Source: Pseudomonas sp. NC02 (lineage in GTDB: Bacteria; Pseudomonadota; Gammaproteobacteria; Pseudomonadales; Pseudomonadaceae). From it: a stretch of 64,000 bases of DNA. Positions 33,347 through 42,958 of this stretch are shown here, one piece after another. The notes beneath the pieces were generated by a model. It worked only from the letters and a program-made list of their open reading frames with translations, did no database searches and was not told where the DNA came from. The DNA is taken from positions 310,001 to 374,000 of the forward strand of contig NZ_CP025624.1 in assembly GCF_002874965.1 (NCBI RefSeq), read 5' to 3'. The position numbers were made by a program, and so were the translations under genes. The stretch's first letter is position 1. Every line of letters starts with the position of its first letter.

Positions 33347-35559
33347 CGTTTGAACAGGCCTTTAAGCGCGTCTTTCAGCTGTGGATTGACCTTGTCGAGC
33401 TTCTGTTCAAGCTTCTCGCTGAGCTTGTTGCCCGCCGCCTTGATGGCGACCTGGCTCAAGCCGTCCTTGTCCAGGCGGCAGGCCTTGGCGCCCAGTTCCA
33501 GCGGGCCACGGCAGCGCAGCGGGACTTCGATGTTCTGGAAGTTGGAGCCCACCTGGCAAGCCGGGTCCGGCACGTCGCGCTGGTCGCCTTCGACGATGAT
33601 GCCGACGCGGTAGTCCATGCCCAGCACGCGCAGGTCGACGTCACCGTCACCGTTGACGGTCAGGCCCGGGATGCGCACTTTCAGGTCGGGGTTGCTGGCC
33701 ACGCCATTGCGCAAGGTCAGGTTGCCCTTGAGTTCCTGGAACGGGGTGTCCTTGCCGCGCTGGTCGCCGCTGAGGGTCTTGCGGTTGAGCAGGGCGATGC
33801 CGGTGCACAGCTGTTGCTCGATGTTGGCGTTGAGCAGCACGCCGTTGTTGATCGCGAAGCTGGCGGTACCGTTGAGGCTGTCGATCAGGGCTTTCTGGCT
33901 ATTGCCGCGGCCGTTGAGGTTGCTGTCGAGGGTGAGCTGGCCCTTCACCGGCGGGTTCTGCCCCTGGGCTTGCAGGATGCGTTCGACCGGTACCTGCTTG
34001 ATGCGGGTTTGCAGCGCCAGCAGCGGGATGTCCTGGCGCACGTCAAGGTTGCCGTTGGCCTGGAAGGTGCCGTTGTAGAGGCCGCCGCTCAAGGTATCGA
34101 GCTTGAGCTGGCCATCGAGGCCGGAGGCTTTCAGGGCGGCATTCTGGATCGGCAGCTTGCTCAGGGTCAGTTGGCCAAAGGACAGGTCGGCGTTTACGTC
34201 CAGGGTGCGCAGGCGGGTCAGCGGCAGCAGCTTGTCGGTACTCCACGCGGCTTTGGTCGGGGCGTCCGGCAACGGTGTGGTGCCACCGGCCGCCATGGCG
34301 CCGGCTTCGCTGTTCTGCACTTCAGCCTGGCGCGCGGCCGCAGCGCCCTTGGCGGCTTCGGACTTGGCCGGCAGGTAGTTGTCGGCGTTGAACGTATCGG
34401 CCTTGAGCTGCACCCGCAGGGATTGCCTGGCGAAATCATCCACGGCCACGCGACCGGTGAAGGTGCTGTCGTCGAGTTTCAGGTTGAGGTCTTCAAGCGC
34501 CAGGCTGGTCGGCGTGCCCTTGAGGCGGCTGACCAGTTCGACCTTGCTCAGGCTGCCGGCGGCCATCGGTGGCAGCGGGTTGCCGACGCTGTCGAGGAAC
34601 TTGGCCAGGTCAAACTGGGCAATCGACAGGGCGCCGCTGAACTGTGGAGTCTTGTCCAGGTCGTTGACCTTCAGCTCGCCCAGGGCGCGCAGTTGGTTCA
34701 GCGACAGCTTCATGCCGGTCCATTCGGCGATATTCGCAGACTGGTCCACCAGCAATTGGCCCTGGGTCGAAAAGGTCACGGTCTTGCCTTGCAGCGGCTC
34801 GCCGGTGGCTTCACCAGTGACCTTCATGTCTTCGAACTGGTAGCGCTTGAGGGCGCGCTGAATGCGCAGGTTGCCGTTCACCTCGGTCTTGACGCGCATC
34901 AGCGGCTGGTTGGTGCCGAAGAACGCGGTGAGTTTGACCGGGATGCTTGCACCTTCGTGCACGGCGCCGGCACTCAGCTGGATGCTTTCGGCGCTGAACT
35001 GCTTGCCGGTCTGCTCGTCGTTGTATTCGACGCGGGCGTTGTTGATGGTCAGGCTGTCGATGTCCAGGCGGATCGGCTGCGGCGGCTTTTCAGGCTTGGG
35101 CGGTGTGGCCGCTTCAGTCACGGCAGGCGTGGTGGCGGCGGTAGCCGGGTCCGGCACATTCTTGCCGATGTCTTCCCAGTTGCCGTGGCCATGCACGTCT
35201 TTGTTCAGGCGCAGGTTCAGGCCTTCGACACGTACATCGCTCATCTGCACTTCACGGCGCAGCAGCGGCAGCACGCGCACCGACAGGCCGAGCATCTGCA
35301 GATCGGCAAACGGTTGGCTCGGATTGGTCAGGGTCGCAACGCTGGCCTCGTGCAATTCAAGACCGAGCCAGGGGAACAGGCTCCAGCCGATGTCGCCATT
35401 GAGCGTCAGCTCGATGTGGGCCTTGTCGCGGGCAATCTGGCGAATCTCGTCTTTGTAGTCGTTGGGATCGAAGAGATGGGTCAGGGCAAAGCCTAGAGCC
35501 ACAATGATCAGCAACAGCCCGAGAAGTACCAGACCCAGGATTTTGCCGAACGCTTTCAT
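33343..35559 (-). CDS. AsmA family protein
   Basis: 738 residues. One N-terminal membrane helix (LGLVLLGLLLIIVALGFALT) is followed by the AsmA motif LFDPNDYKDEIRQIARDKAHI and a long periplasmic beta-rich chain, with an AsmA-type C-terminal block (about 520-700). AsmA-like proteins are thought to carry phospholipids between the membranes and affect outer-membrane assembly. It is the first gene of the asmA-mutY-yggX operon. Confidence 0.88.
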   Translation of the reverse strand: MKAFGKILGLVLLGLLLIIVALGFALTHLFDPNDYKDEIRQIARDKAHIELTLNGDIGWSLFPWLGLELHEASVATLTNPSQPFADLQMLGLSVRVLPLLRREVQMSDVRVEGLNLRLNKDVHGHGNWEDIGKNVPDPATAATTPAVTEAATPPKPEKPPQPIRLDIDSLTINNARVEYNDEQTGKQFSAESIQLSAGAVHEGASIPVKLTAFFGTNQPLMRVKTEVNGNLRIQRALKRYQFEDMKVTGEATGEPLQGKTVTFSTQGQLLVDQSANIAEWTGMKLSLNQLRALGELKVNDLDKTPQFSGALSIAQFDLAKFLDSVGNPLPPMAAGSLSKVELVSRLKGTPTSLALEDLNLKLDDSTFTGRVAVDDFARQSLRVQLKADTFNADNYLPAKSEAAKGAAAARQAEVQNSEAGAMAAGGTTPLPDAPTKAAWSTDKLLPLTRLRTLDVNADLSFGQLTLSKLPIQNAALKASGLDGQLKLDTLSGGLYNGTFQANGNLDVRQDIPLLALQTRIKQVPVERILQAQGQNPPVKGQLTLDSNLNGRGNSQKALIDSLNGTASFAINNGVLLNANIEQQLCTGIALLNRKTLSGDQRGKDTPFQELKGNLTLRNGVASNPDLKVRIPGLTVNGDGDVDLRVLGMDYRVGIIVEGDQRDVPDPACQVGSNFQNIEVPLRCRGPLELGAKACRLDKDGLSQVAIKAAGNKLSEKLEQKLDKVNPQLKDALKGLFKR

Positions 35560-35854
35560 GGGCGAGTCCTTGTATGTCGATTTTAAAATTTAGCCGAAGA
35601 GTATAACGCTCGTAGCCCTATGGCTGTTTAGGGATCGTTACATGGCGTCAAACAAATCAGATAACTCCAGAAAGGTGATATCAGTTTGGTTTTTCTGTCA
35701 TCCACAGATGCTAATCTGCGCATGTTCGTCTGCCGTCTGCGACTAAACGTCGCGTTTAAAAGGAGCTTTACTCAACAAAACGGCCACGCCTTGCGTGTAA
35801 GGCCGAGGGAGAGAGCGCCCGACGGACACATACTAATAACTGGGGGAAACACCA
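35560..35854. other. Divergent intergenic region
   Basis: 295 bp between AsmA and the MFS carrier, with AT-rich stretches at 35580-35760 typical of promoters. I find no sigma54 element, repeat or structured RNA with confidence. Confidence 0.4.
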
Positions 35855-37516
35855 ATGAGCACTAGCACTGCGGCGGGTAATACTGCTGCACAGCCTGCGT
35901 TCCTGTCCAAGGAACGCATTATCGCCAAGCCCGGGTTCAACCGTTGGCTGGTACCACCGGCCGCCCTGGCGATCCACCTGTGTATCGGCATGGCCTACGG
36001 TTTTTCGGTGTTCTGGCTGCCGTTGTCCAAGGCGCTGGGGATCACCGCACCGGTCGCCTGCGCGCCGGACATGAGCTTCATCAGCCAGGTCTTCTCGTCG
36101 CAATGCGACTGGCCCATCTCCATGCTGGGCTGGATCTACACCCTGTTCTTCATCTTCCTCGGCTGCTCTGCGGCGATCTGGGGCGGCTGGCTGGAACACG
36201 CCGGGCCACGCAAGGCTGGTGTCGTTTCGGCCTTGTGCTGGTGTGGCGGCCTGCTGATCTCTGCGTTGGGGATCTATACCCACCAGATCTGGCTGATGTG
36301 GATCGGCTCCGGGGTCATTGGCGGTATCGGCCTGGGCCTGGGCTATATCTCGCCGGTCTCGACCCTGATCAAATGGTTCCCGGACAAGCGCGGCATGGCC
36401 ACCGGCATGGCGATCATGGGCTTCGGCGGCGGCGCGATGGTGGGTGCCCCGCTGGCAGCCGCCTTGATGGGCCACTTTGCCTCGCCGACCAGCGTTGGCG
36501 TGTGGCAGAGCTTCGTGGTCATGGCCGTGATCTACTTCGTGTTCATGATCGGCGGCGCCTTGTCCTACCGTGTTCCGCCTACCGGCTGGAAGCCTGAGGG
36601 CTGGACTGCCCCGGCAAAAAAAGCCAGCAACGCGATGATCACCCACCGTCACGTGCACGTGAACGTGGCCTGGAAAACCCCGCAATTCCGCCTGGTGTGG
36701 CTGGTGCTGTGCCTGAACGTGTCTGCCGGCATCGGCATCCTCGGCATGGCTTCGCCGCTGCTGCAGGAAGTGTTCGGCGGCAAGTTGCTGGGTAACGGCC
36801 TGGCATTTGGCCAACTGGATGCCGGCCAACTGGCTTCCATCGCGGCCATCGCAGCCGGCTTTACCGGTCTGTTGAGCCTGTTCAACATCGGTGGCCGGTT
36901 CTTCTGGGCATCGTTCTCCGACTACCTTGGCCGTAAAAACACCTACTTCGTGTTCTTCGCATTGGGCTTTGCCCTGTACGCGCTGATCCCGAACCTGGGT
37001 CACCTGGGTAACGTCGCGCTTTTCGTGGCGGCGTTCTGCATCATCCTGTCGATGTACGGCGGTGGTTTTGCGACGGTGCCGGCTTACCTGGCGGACCTGT
37101 TCGGTACGCAAATGGTGGGTGCGATCCACGGTCGCCTGCTGACCGCTTGGGCAGCGGCGGGCGTACTGGGCCCGGTGCTGGTGAACTACCTGCGTGAGTA
37201 TCAGTTGAGCATCGGCGTTGAACGCGCTGCCGCCTACGACATCACCTTGTACATCCTCGCCGGCCTGCTGGTGCTGGGCTTTATCTGCAACCTGCTGGTA
37301 CGGCCGGTGGCAGACAAGTACTTCATGACCGACGCCGAACTGGCTGCCGAGCAGGCACTGGGCCACGACAAGGGCGCCGATTCCAGCACCGTGCTGGAGT
37401 GGAAAGCCTCCTCCGGCAGCGTGCCATTGGCGGTGGCTGCCTGGCTGGTGGTGGGTATTCCGTTGGCGTGGGGCGTGTGGGTCACCCTGCAGAAAACTGC
37501 GGTACTGTTCCACTAA
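35855..37516 (+). CDS. OFA-type major facilitator transporter (oxalate/formate antiporter family)
   Basis: A 553-residue carrier with twelve helices and an enlarged C-terminus. It has LCIGMAYGFSVFWLPLSKALG in helix 1, the MFS loop pattern GWLEHAGPRKAGVV after helix 2, IGGIGLGLGYISPVSTLIKWFPDKRG in helices 4-5 and DYLGRKNTYFVFF after helix 8. OFA members move oxalate, formate or other small carboxylates; the substrate is not readable here. No formyl-CoA or oxalate genes are adjacent. Confidence 0.82.
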   Translation: MSTSTAAGNTAAQPAFLSKERIIAKPGFNRWLVPPAALAIHLCIGMAYGFSVFWLPLSKALGITAPVACAPDMSFISQVFSSQCDWPISMLGWIYTLFFIFLGCSAAIWGGWLEHAGPRKAGVVSALCWCGGLLISALGIYTHQIWLMWIGSGVIGGIGLGLGYISPVSTLIKWFPDKRGMATGMAIMGFGGGAMVGAPLAAALMGHFASPTSVGVWQSFVVMAVIYFVFMIGGALSYRVPPTGWKPEGWTAPAKKASNAMITHRHVHVNVAWKTPQFRLVWLVLCLNVSAGIGILGMASPLLQEVFGGKLLGNGLAFGQLDAGQLASIAAIAAGFTGLLSLFNIGGRFFWASFSDYLGRKNTYFVFFALGFALYALIPNLGHLGNVALFVAAFCIILSMYGGGFATVPAYLADLFGTQMVGAIHGRLLTAWAAAGVLGPVLVNYLREYQLSIGVERAAAYDITLYILAGLLVLGFICNLLVRPVADKYFMTDAELAAEQALGHDKGADSSTVLEWKASSGSVPLAVAAWLVVGIPLAWGVWVTLQKTAVLFH

Positions 37517-37530
37517 CACCGCGTAACCCT

Positions 37531-37620
37531 TGTGGGAGCGGGCTTGCTCGCGAATGCGATGGATCAGTCAGCACATGTATTGGCTGACACACCGCTTTCG
37601 CGAGCAAGCCCGCTCCCACA
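37531..37620. repeat. REPIN (GTGGGAGCGGGCTTGCTC class)
   Basis: Inverted pair of REP units, TGTGGGAGCGGGCTTGCTCG at the left end and its complement at the right, followed by an extra partial copy (GCTCCCACA). It lies between the MFS gene and hisB. Confidence 0.9.
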
Positions 37621-37712
37621 CAAAGCTGCTCCCACACTTGTACTGACATGTCTATCCCCGACACTCCATCAGTCTTATCCCCTCCGATGTTTCTGTTTAG
37701 CGCCCGCGCCCC

Positions 37713-37718
37713 TATAAT
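37713..37718 (+). promoter_or_regulatory. -10 element before hisB
   Basis: TATAAT, a perfect sigma70 -10, 39 bp before the hisB ATG. The -35 region (TTCTGT near 37691) is weak. No leader peptide rich in His codons is visible, so his attenuation is not supported. Confidence 0.45.
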
Positions 37719-37756
37719 GGCTGCCTTTTTCGCCCAATGATTTTGCGGAGCTGGTG

Positions 37757-38350
37757 ATGGCCGAACGTAAGGCGTCCGTCGAGCGCGACACTCTGGAAAC
37801 CCAGATCAAAGCCTCGATCAACCTGGATGGCACCGGAAAGGCCCGATTTGATATCGGTGTACCTTTTCTTGAGCACATGCTGGACCAGATCGCCCGTCAC
37901 GGGCTGATCGACCTGGATATCGTCAGCAAGGGCGACCTGCATATCGACGACCACCACACGGTGGAAGACGTCGGTATCACGTTGGGCCAGGCATTTGCCA
38001 AAGCCATCGGCGACAAGAAAGGCATCCGTCGCTACGGTCACGCCTATGTCCCGCTGGATGAAGCGCTGTCGCGTGTGGTCATCGACTTCTCCGGCCGCCC
38101 GGGCCTGCAGATGCACGTGCCGTACACCCGCGCCACCGTGGGCGGCTTCGACGTCGACCTGTTCCAGGAATTCTTCCAGGGTTTCGTCAACCACGCCCTG
38201 GTCAGCCTGCACATCGACAACCTGCGTGGCACCAACACCCACCACCAGATCGAGACCGTGTTCAAGGCTTTCGGCCGTGCCCTGCGCATGGCCGTGGAGC
38301 TGGATGACCGCATGGCCGGGCAAATGCCGTCGACCAAGGGCGTCCTGTAA
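37757..38350 (+). CDS. hisB: HisB, imidazoleglycerol-phosphate dehydratase
   Basis: A 197-residue monofunctional enzyme for the sixth step of histidine synthesis. The metal-binding motifs are [28 protein letters not shown] and the later NTHHQIE. There is no phosphatase domain, as usual in pseudomonads. The ATG at 37757 has GCGGAG upstream; a GTG one codon earlier is possible. Its stop overlaps hisH (TAATG). Confidence 0.96.
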   Translation: MAERKASVERDTLETQIKASINLDGTGKARFDIGVPFLEHMLDQIARHGLIDLDIVSKGDLHIDDHHTVEDVGITLGQAFAKAIGDKKGIRRYGHAYVPLDEALSRVVIDFSGRPGLQMHVPYTRATVGGFDVDLFQEFFQGFVNHALVSLHIDNLRGTNTHHQIETVFKAFGRALRMAVELDDRMAGQMPSTKGVL

Positions 38351-38988
38351 TGCAGACGGTCGCGGTTATCGACTACGGCATGGGTAACCTGCACTCGGTG
38401 GCCAAGGCCCTCGAGCACGTAGGTGCCGGCAAGGTGCTGATCACCAGCGATGCCGACGTGATTCGCGAAGCCGACCGGGTAGTGTTCCCGGGGGTTGGCG
38501 CGATTCGCGACTGCATGGCCGAGATTCGTCGCCTGGGCTTCGACAGCCTGGTGCGTGAAGTCAGCCAGGACCGGCCGTTCCTCGGCATCTGCGTGGGCAT
38601 GCAAGCCTTGCTCGACAGCAGTGAAGAGAACGACGGCGTCGACTGCATCGGTCTGTTTCCGGGCCAGGTGAAGTTTTTCGGCAAGGACCTGCACGAAGAC
38701 GGCGAGCACCTGAAGGTGCCGCACATGGGCTGGAACGAAGTGCGCCAGACCGTGGATCACCCGCTGTGGCACGAAGTGCCGGACCTGGCGCGTTTCTATT
38801 TCGTACACAGCTATTACATCGCCGCCGGTAATCCGCGCCAGGTGGTGGGTGGCGGGCACTATGGCGTCGACTTCGCCGCGGCCCTGGCCGACGGTTCGCG
38901 CTTTGCCGTGCAATTCCACCCGGAGAAGAGCCATACCCATGGCCTGCAATTGCTGCAGAACTTCGCCGCGTGGGACGGGCGCTGGTAA
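38350..38988 (+). CDS. hisH: HisH, glutamine amidotransferase subunit of IGP synthase
   Basis: A 212-residue class-I glutamine amidotransferase with the oxyanion strand [10 protein letters not shown], the nucleophile Cys in [11 protein letters not shown], and the His-Glu pair in [14 protein letters not shown]. It supplies ammonia to HisF. Its stop overlaps the start of the DUF2164 gene. Confidence 0.96.
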   Translation: MQTVAVIDYGMGNLHSVAKALEHVGAGKVLITSDADVIREADRVVFPGVGAIRDCMAEIRRLGFDSLVREVSQDRPFLGICVGMQALLDSSEENDGVDCIGLFPGQVKFFGKDLHEDGEHLKVPHMGWNEVRQTVDHPLWHEVPDLARFYFVHSYYIAAGNPRQVVGGGHYGVDFAAALADGSRFAVQFHPEKSHTHGLQLLQNFAAWDGRW

Positions 38989-39245
38989 TGGCCAAGAAGG
39001 TCAAGCCGCCGATCTTGAACCTCACTCCCCAGCAGGAGAGTGAGGCCACCGACAAGATCAAGCGTTTCATGGAAGACCGCTTCGAGCTCAAGCTCGGCTC
39101 GTTCGAGGTCGCAGAAATCCTCGAACTGTTCACCACTGAAATTGCTCCGCACTATTACAACAGGGCGATTTTCGATGTGCAGACGCACCTTAAAGAAAGG
39201 TTCGAAAGCATCGAAAGCGACTTGTGGGCGCTCGAGAAACCCTGA
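38988..39245 (+). CDS. DUF2164 family protein
   Basis: An 85-residue protein between hisH and hisA. The conserved stretch is QQESEATDKIKRFMEDRFEL followed by IAPHYYNRAIFDVQ, which I recognise as DUF2164. The function is unknown. It starts in the overlap TAATG with hisH, so it is translated with the his genes, and 39 nt separate it from hisA. Confidence 0.85.
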   Translation: MAKKVKPPILNLTPQQESEATDKIKRFMEDRFELKLGSFEVAEILELFTTEIAPHYYNRAIFDVQTHLKERFESIESDLWALEKP

Positions 39246-39284
39246 TTTCCCGAGCAACGCTGAATATCGAATAAGGTTTGCCAG

Positions 39285-40022
39285 ATGCTGATTATTCCCG
39301 CAATCGATCTCAAGGACGGCGCCTGCGTACGTCTGCGCCAGGGCCGCATGGAAGATTCCACGGTGTTCTCCGATGACCCGGTGAGCATGGCTGCCAAGTG
39401 GGTGGAAGGCGGTTGCCGTCGTCTGCATCTGGTGGACTTGAACGGTGCGTTCGAAGGCCAGCCGGTCAACGGTGAAGTGGTGACGGCGATCGCCAAGCGC
39501 TACCCGAACCTGCCGATCCAGATCGGCGGCGGCATCCGCTCCCTGGAAACCATCGAACACTACGTGAAAGCAGGCGTGAGCTACGTGATCATCGGCACCA
39601 AGGCCGTGAAAGACCCGGCCTTCGTCGCCGAAGCCTGCCGTGCGTTCCCCGGCAAAGTGATCGTGGGCCTGGACGCCAAGGACGGTTTCGTCGCCACCGA
39701 CGGCTGGGCCGAGATCAGCACCGTCCAGGTGATCGACCTCGCCAAGCAGTTTGAAGCCGACGGCGTCTCCGCCATCGTTTATACCGACATCGCCAAAGAC
39801 GGCATGATGCAGGGCTGCAACGTACCGTTCACCGCTGCGCTGGCTGCGGCCACCAGGATCCCGGTGATCGCTTCCGGCGGTATCCACAACCTGGGCGACA
39901 TCAAGTCGCTGCTGGACGCGAAGGCGCCGGGGATCATCGGCGCCATCACCGGCCGGGCGATCTATGAAGGCACCCTGGACGTCGCTGAAGCCCAGGCTTA
40001 CTGCGACGCCTACAACGGCTGA
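39285..40022 (+). CDS. hisA: HisA, ProFAR isomerase
   Basis: A 245-residue (beta/alpha)8 enzyme of histidine synthesis. [15 protein letters not shown] carries the first catalytic Asp, IQIGGGIRS is the half-barrel phosphate site, and [12 protein letters not shown] has the second Asp. It works just before HisF/HisH. Confidence 0.97.
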   Translation: MLIIPAIDLKDGACVRLRQGRMEDSTVFSDDPVSMAAKWVEGGCRRLHLVDLNGAFEGQPVNGEVVTAIAKRYPNLPIQIGGGIRSLETIEHYVKAGVSYVIIGTKAVKDPAFVAEACRAFPGKVIVGLDAKDGFVATDGWAEISTVQVIDLAKQFEADGVSAIVYTDIAKDGMMQGCNVPFTAALAAATRIPVIASGGIHNLGDIKSLLDAKAPGIIGAITGRAIYEGTLDVAEAQAYCDAYNG

Positions 40023-40031
40023 GGACTGACC

Positions 40032-40802
40032 ATGGCGCTGGCCAAACGCATCATCCCTTGCCTGGACGTCGACAACGGTCGCGTGGTCAAGGGCGTCAAG
40101 TTCGAGAACATCCGTGACGCCGGCGACCCGGTGGAGATCGCCCGTCGCTACGACGAACAGGGTGCTGACGAGATTACCTTTCTCGACATCACCGCCAGCG
40201 TCGATGGTCGCGACACCACGCTGCATACCGTGGAGCGCATGGCCAGCCAGGTGTTTATCCCGCTGACCGTGGGCGGTGGCGTGCGCACCGTGCAGGACAT
40301 TCGCAACTTGCTGAATGCCGGCGCGGACAAGGTTTCGATCAACACCGCCGCGGTGTTCAACCCGGAATTTGTCGGCGAAGCCGCACAGCACTTCGGTTCG
40401 CAATGCATCGTGGTTGCCATCGACGCCAAGAAAGTCTCCGGCCCGGGCGAAACTCCGCGCTGGGAGATCTTCACCCACGGCGGGCGCAAGCCGACCGGGC
40501 TGGATGCCGTGCAGTGGGCGATGAAGATGGAAGCCCTGGGTGCCGGTGAAATCCTGCTGACCAGCATGGACCAGGACGGCATGAAAAACGGCTTCGACCT
40601 GGGCGTGACCCGCGCCATCAGCGACGCACTGGGTATCCCGGTGATTGCTTCCGGCGGCGTCGGCAACCTGCAGCACCTGGCCGACGGCGTGATCGAAGGC
40701 CACGCCAGCGCAGTGCTGGCGGCGAGTATTTTCCACTTTGGCGAATACACCGTGCCTGAGGCCAAGGCCTACATGGCGGCGCGCGGTATCGTCGTACGCT
40801 AA
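40032..40802 (+). CDS. hisF: HisF, cyclase subunit of IGP synthase
   Basis: A 256-residue (beta/alpha)8 barrel. [16 protein letters not shown] carries the first catalytic Asp, [10 protein letters not shown] the phosphate site, and [16 protein letters not shown] the second Asp. It receives ammonia from HisH. It is the last his gene here, 9 nt after hisA. Confidence 0.97.
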   Translation: MALAKRIIPCLDVDNGRVVKGVKFENIRDAGDPVEIARRYDEQGADEITFLDITASVDGRDTTLHTVERMASQVFIPLTVGGGVRTVQDIRNLLNAGADKVSINTAAVFNPEFVGEAAQHFGSQCIVVAIDAKKVSGPGETPRWEIFTHGGRKPTGLDAVQWAMKMEALGAGEILLTSMDQDGMKNGFDLGVTRAISDALGIPVIASGGVGNLQHLADGVIEGHASAVLAASIFHFGEYTVPEAKAYMAARGIVVR

Positions 40803-40868
40803 ACGTCACTGGACACCATGGCAGGCTCGCGGCACTCTCTGGGCTTGCCATGGATTCCGGTAACTTTC

Positions 40869-41627
40869 ATGTTCAAAGACCTGCTGCTCGCCCTCGCCAG
40901 TACCACCGTTCTGCTGACGGGTTCGGCTTACGCTGATGAACCGTCCGACGGCGCTTCCCTGGTGTTGCTGACGGAAAACTTCCCGCCGTACAACATGGCG
41001 AAAAACGGCAAGAACTTCGCCAAGGAAGAGAACATCGAAGGCATTGCCGTGGACATCGTCCGCGAGACGTTCCAGCGTGCGGGTATTTCCTACAACCTGA
41101 CCCTGCGGTTCCCTTGGGACCGGATCTACAAACTCGCCCTGGAAAAACCCGGTTACGGCGTGTTCGTGATGGCGCGCTTGCCGGACCGTGAGGCGCTGTT
41201 CAAATGGGTCGGCCCCATCGGCCCGGACGATTGGGTGCTGCTGGCCAAGGCTGACAGCAAGATCCAGCTGAGCGACCTTGAGCAGGCGCGGCGCTACAAG
41301 ATCGGCGCCTACAAGGGCGACGCCATCGCCGAGAGCCTGGAGAAGCAGGGGCTCAAGCCGGTAATCGTGTTGCGGGATCAGGACAACGCGAAAAAGCTGG
41401 TGGATGGTCAGATCGACCTGTGGGCCACCGGGGACCCGGCGGGCCGTTATCTGGCACGCCAGGTCGGGGTGACCGGGCTCAAGACTGTGTTGCGTTTCAA
41501 CAGCGCGGAGCTGTACCTGGCGCTGAACAAAAACGTGCCGGATGACGTAGTGGCGAAACTCCAGGCGGCCCTCGATCAGTTACGGCAGGAGGGTGTCGTC
41601 GATGAAATCATGGGGCGTTATCTCTAG
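40869..41627 (+). CDS. Periplasmic solute-binding protein, family 3
   Basis: 252 residues. It has a signal peptide (cleavage after SAYA) and a family-3 fold: LLTENFPPYNM opening, GIAVDIVRETFQRAGI, and the hinge RYKIGAYKGDAIAE. No permease or ATPase is adjacent, so it may be an orphan amino-acid binder that shares a transporter. Its last 48 nt overlap the end of the Vps62-like gene on the other strand. It is 66 nt after hisF and may be read with it. Confidence 0.8.
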   Translation: MFKDLLLALASTTVLLTGSAYADEPSDGASLVLLTENFPPYNMAKNGKNFAKEENIEGIAVDIVRETFQRAGISYNLTLRFPWDRIYKLALEKPGYGVFVMARLPDREALFKWVGPIGPDDWVLLAKADSKIQLSDLEQARRYKIGAYKGDAIAESLEKQGLKPVIVLRDQDNAKKLVDGQIDLWATGDPAGRYLARQVGVTGLKTVLRFNSAELYLALNKNVPDDVVAKLQAALDQLRQEGVVDEIMGRYL

Positions 41628-42884
41628 GTCGTTTTCTGTGGGCTCGGGCACCGCTGCTGGTACTTCCTCTGGCTCCTCAACAGCAGTAACCGCCGCTTCA
41701 GGTTGCAGCAGCTCGCTGAAGTAGACGTTATCTCCGCTGGCATAGGTCAGGGTTGGCCCGAGCTGGCTGCCGTCAGCCCGCAATAGCTCGTATCGGCTTT
41801 TGACCAGGTAGGCAGCGATGGATTTATTCGCCGGGATGTAAGCCATCACATCCGCCACGCCCTCCCGTTCCCAGCCTTGTGCGGTCAAGCCCGTATGCGT
41901 GAAGTCGCGATTGAGGTTGGCACTGATACTCAACGGATGCCGGGGTGCCCAGGCAGCCTTTATATCGACGCCGGTCAAGGAGCGCAGGCCCAAGGAGAAA
42001 TCACTGATCTCTCCTTTTGCGAATACCCAACTGAAGGTTTGGCTTGCTGGCGTGGTGTTTTGACCGCTGGCCACCAAGCTGTACTGGTCGATTCTTTTCA
42101 ACCGATATACCGGGCACGTTTGCAGTTTTTCCAGGGGCGTCAGGGTCGGGTCGTTCACGGTAAACCAGGGCAGTTCGCACACATGAATACCCTCTGTTAC
42201 CTGCTCCGGCATCGTGCGTCCTGGTGCCATTTCGGGTGAAAGTGGCGGCAAATCTTCGGAATGAAGCGCAAGGTCCAGCCGCAGGGCGTGCACCGGGCTT
42301 TGCCTGGTTGGCTTGGCATAGCCCTCGGCGCCGGTAAAGGTGCCCGGTGCCAGGTAGGCTTGGCCAGGAGCTGCTTGCGACGGGGAGACACCCCAGGCGC
42401 TGAAGTCCCGGTGGGCGCCGCTGCCTTGGTCGCTCCAGATCAATTGGTCGACATAGGCCTGAGTCACCAGGTCTTCTCTGACACAGCGGATGGTATTGCG
42501 TGGTGGTTTGTCGTTACCGAGGCCACAGACCAGCCCCATCGCCACATAACCTTCTGGAGCGGTGGGTCGCCAGATTGAGAAATTGGCGCGTGCCCTTGGT
42601 CCCGAGTGTTCCCAGACTCTCTCGAAGTCGACGGGGGGCCGCAAGGCGGTGCCATTCTCCCGGTCAACTTCGCTGACAACAGCGACGATGTTCAGTTGAT
42701 TGATGTTGTGGTAACCCGCCACCGCCACATCACCCAGCGGGACGAAGTTGCCCAGCGCGTCGGAGGATGTGCTCGGGCGCCAGAAGGTCACGGGTTTTTC
42801 GGCGCGAGTGCCTTTGTCGTTCCATACAGGAACGAACTCGGTGGTGAAGTTGATCAGCAGGTCTTTGTATTGCAGTGAGTTCAT
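41580..42884 (-). CDS. Vps62-related (DUF946-type) protein
   Basis: A 434-residue protein without a signal peptide. The conserved block TFWRPSTSSDALGNFVPLGD and the later FSIWRPTAPEGYVAMGLV are the W-R-P...G-x-x-x-LGD repeats of the Vps62/DUF946 family, which is best known from fungi and plants. A second, less conserved half follows, then a Glu/Pro-rich tail. Bacterial functions are not established. Its end overlaps the binding-protein gene by 48 nt. Confidence 0.7.
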   Translation of the reverse strand: MNSLQYKDLLINFTTEFVPVWNDKGTRAEKPVTFWRPSTSSDALGNFVPLGDVAVAGYHNINQLNIVAVVSEVDRENGTALRPPVDFERVWEHSGPRARANFSIWRPTAPEGYVAMGLVCGLGNDKPPRNTIRCVREDLVTQAYVDQLIWSDQGSGAHRDFSAWGVSPSQAAPGQAYLAPGTFTGAEGYAKPTRQSPVHALRLDLALHSEDLPPLSPEMAPGRTMPEQVTEGIHVCELPWFTVNDPTLTPLEKLQTCPVYRLKRIDQYSLVASGQNTTPASQTFSWVFAKGEISDFSLGLRSLTGVDIKAAWAPRHPLSISANLNRDFTHTGLTAQGWEREGVADVMAYIPANKSIAAYLVKSRYELLRADGSQLGPTLTYASGDNVYFSELLQPEAAVTAVEEPEEVPAAVPEPTENDLEITPHDFIDDTLLP

Positions 42885-42958
42885 CTACAGACTCTCCAGT
42901 GGATACGAAGATCCACTATCGAAGAGTCCGCTCGGTCAGGCGCGGTAGCTATATAGCA

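Noticed and set aside
33325..35496. 723-codon plus-strand frame opposite the AsmA gene
   Set aside because: Antisense artefact of high GC at third positions; AsmA motifs are on the minus strand.
35768..37519. 583-codon minus-strand frame opposite the MFS carrier
   Set aside because: Same antisense artefact; the plus strand encodes a clear 12-helix transporter.
40818..40868. Upstream start for the family-3 binding protein
   Set aside because: It would put residues in front of a normal signal peptide.
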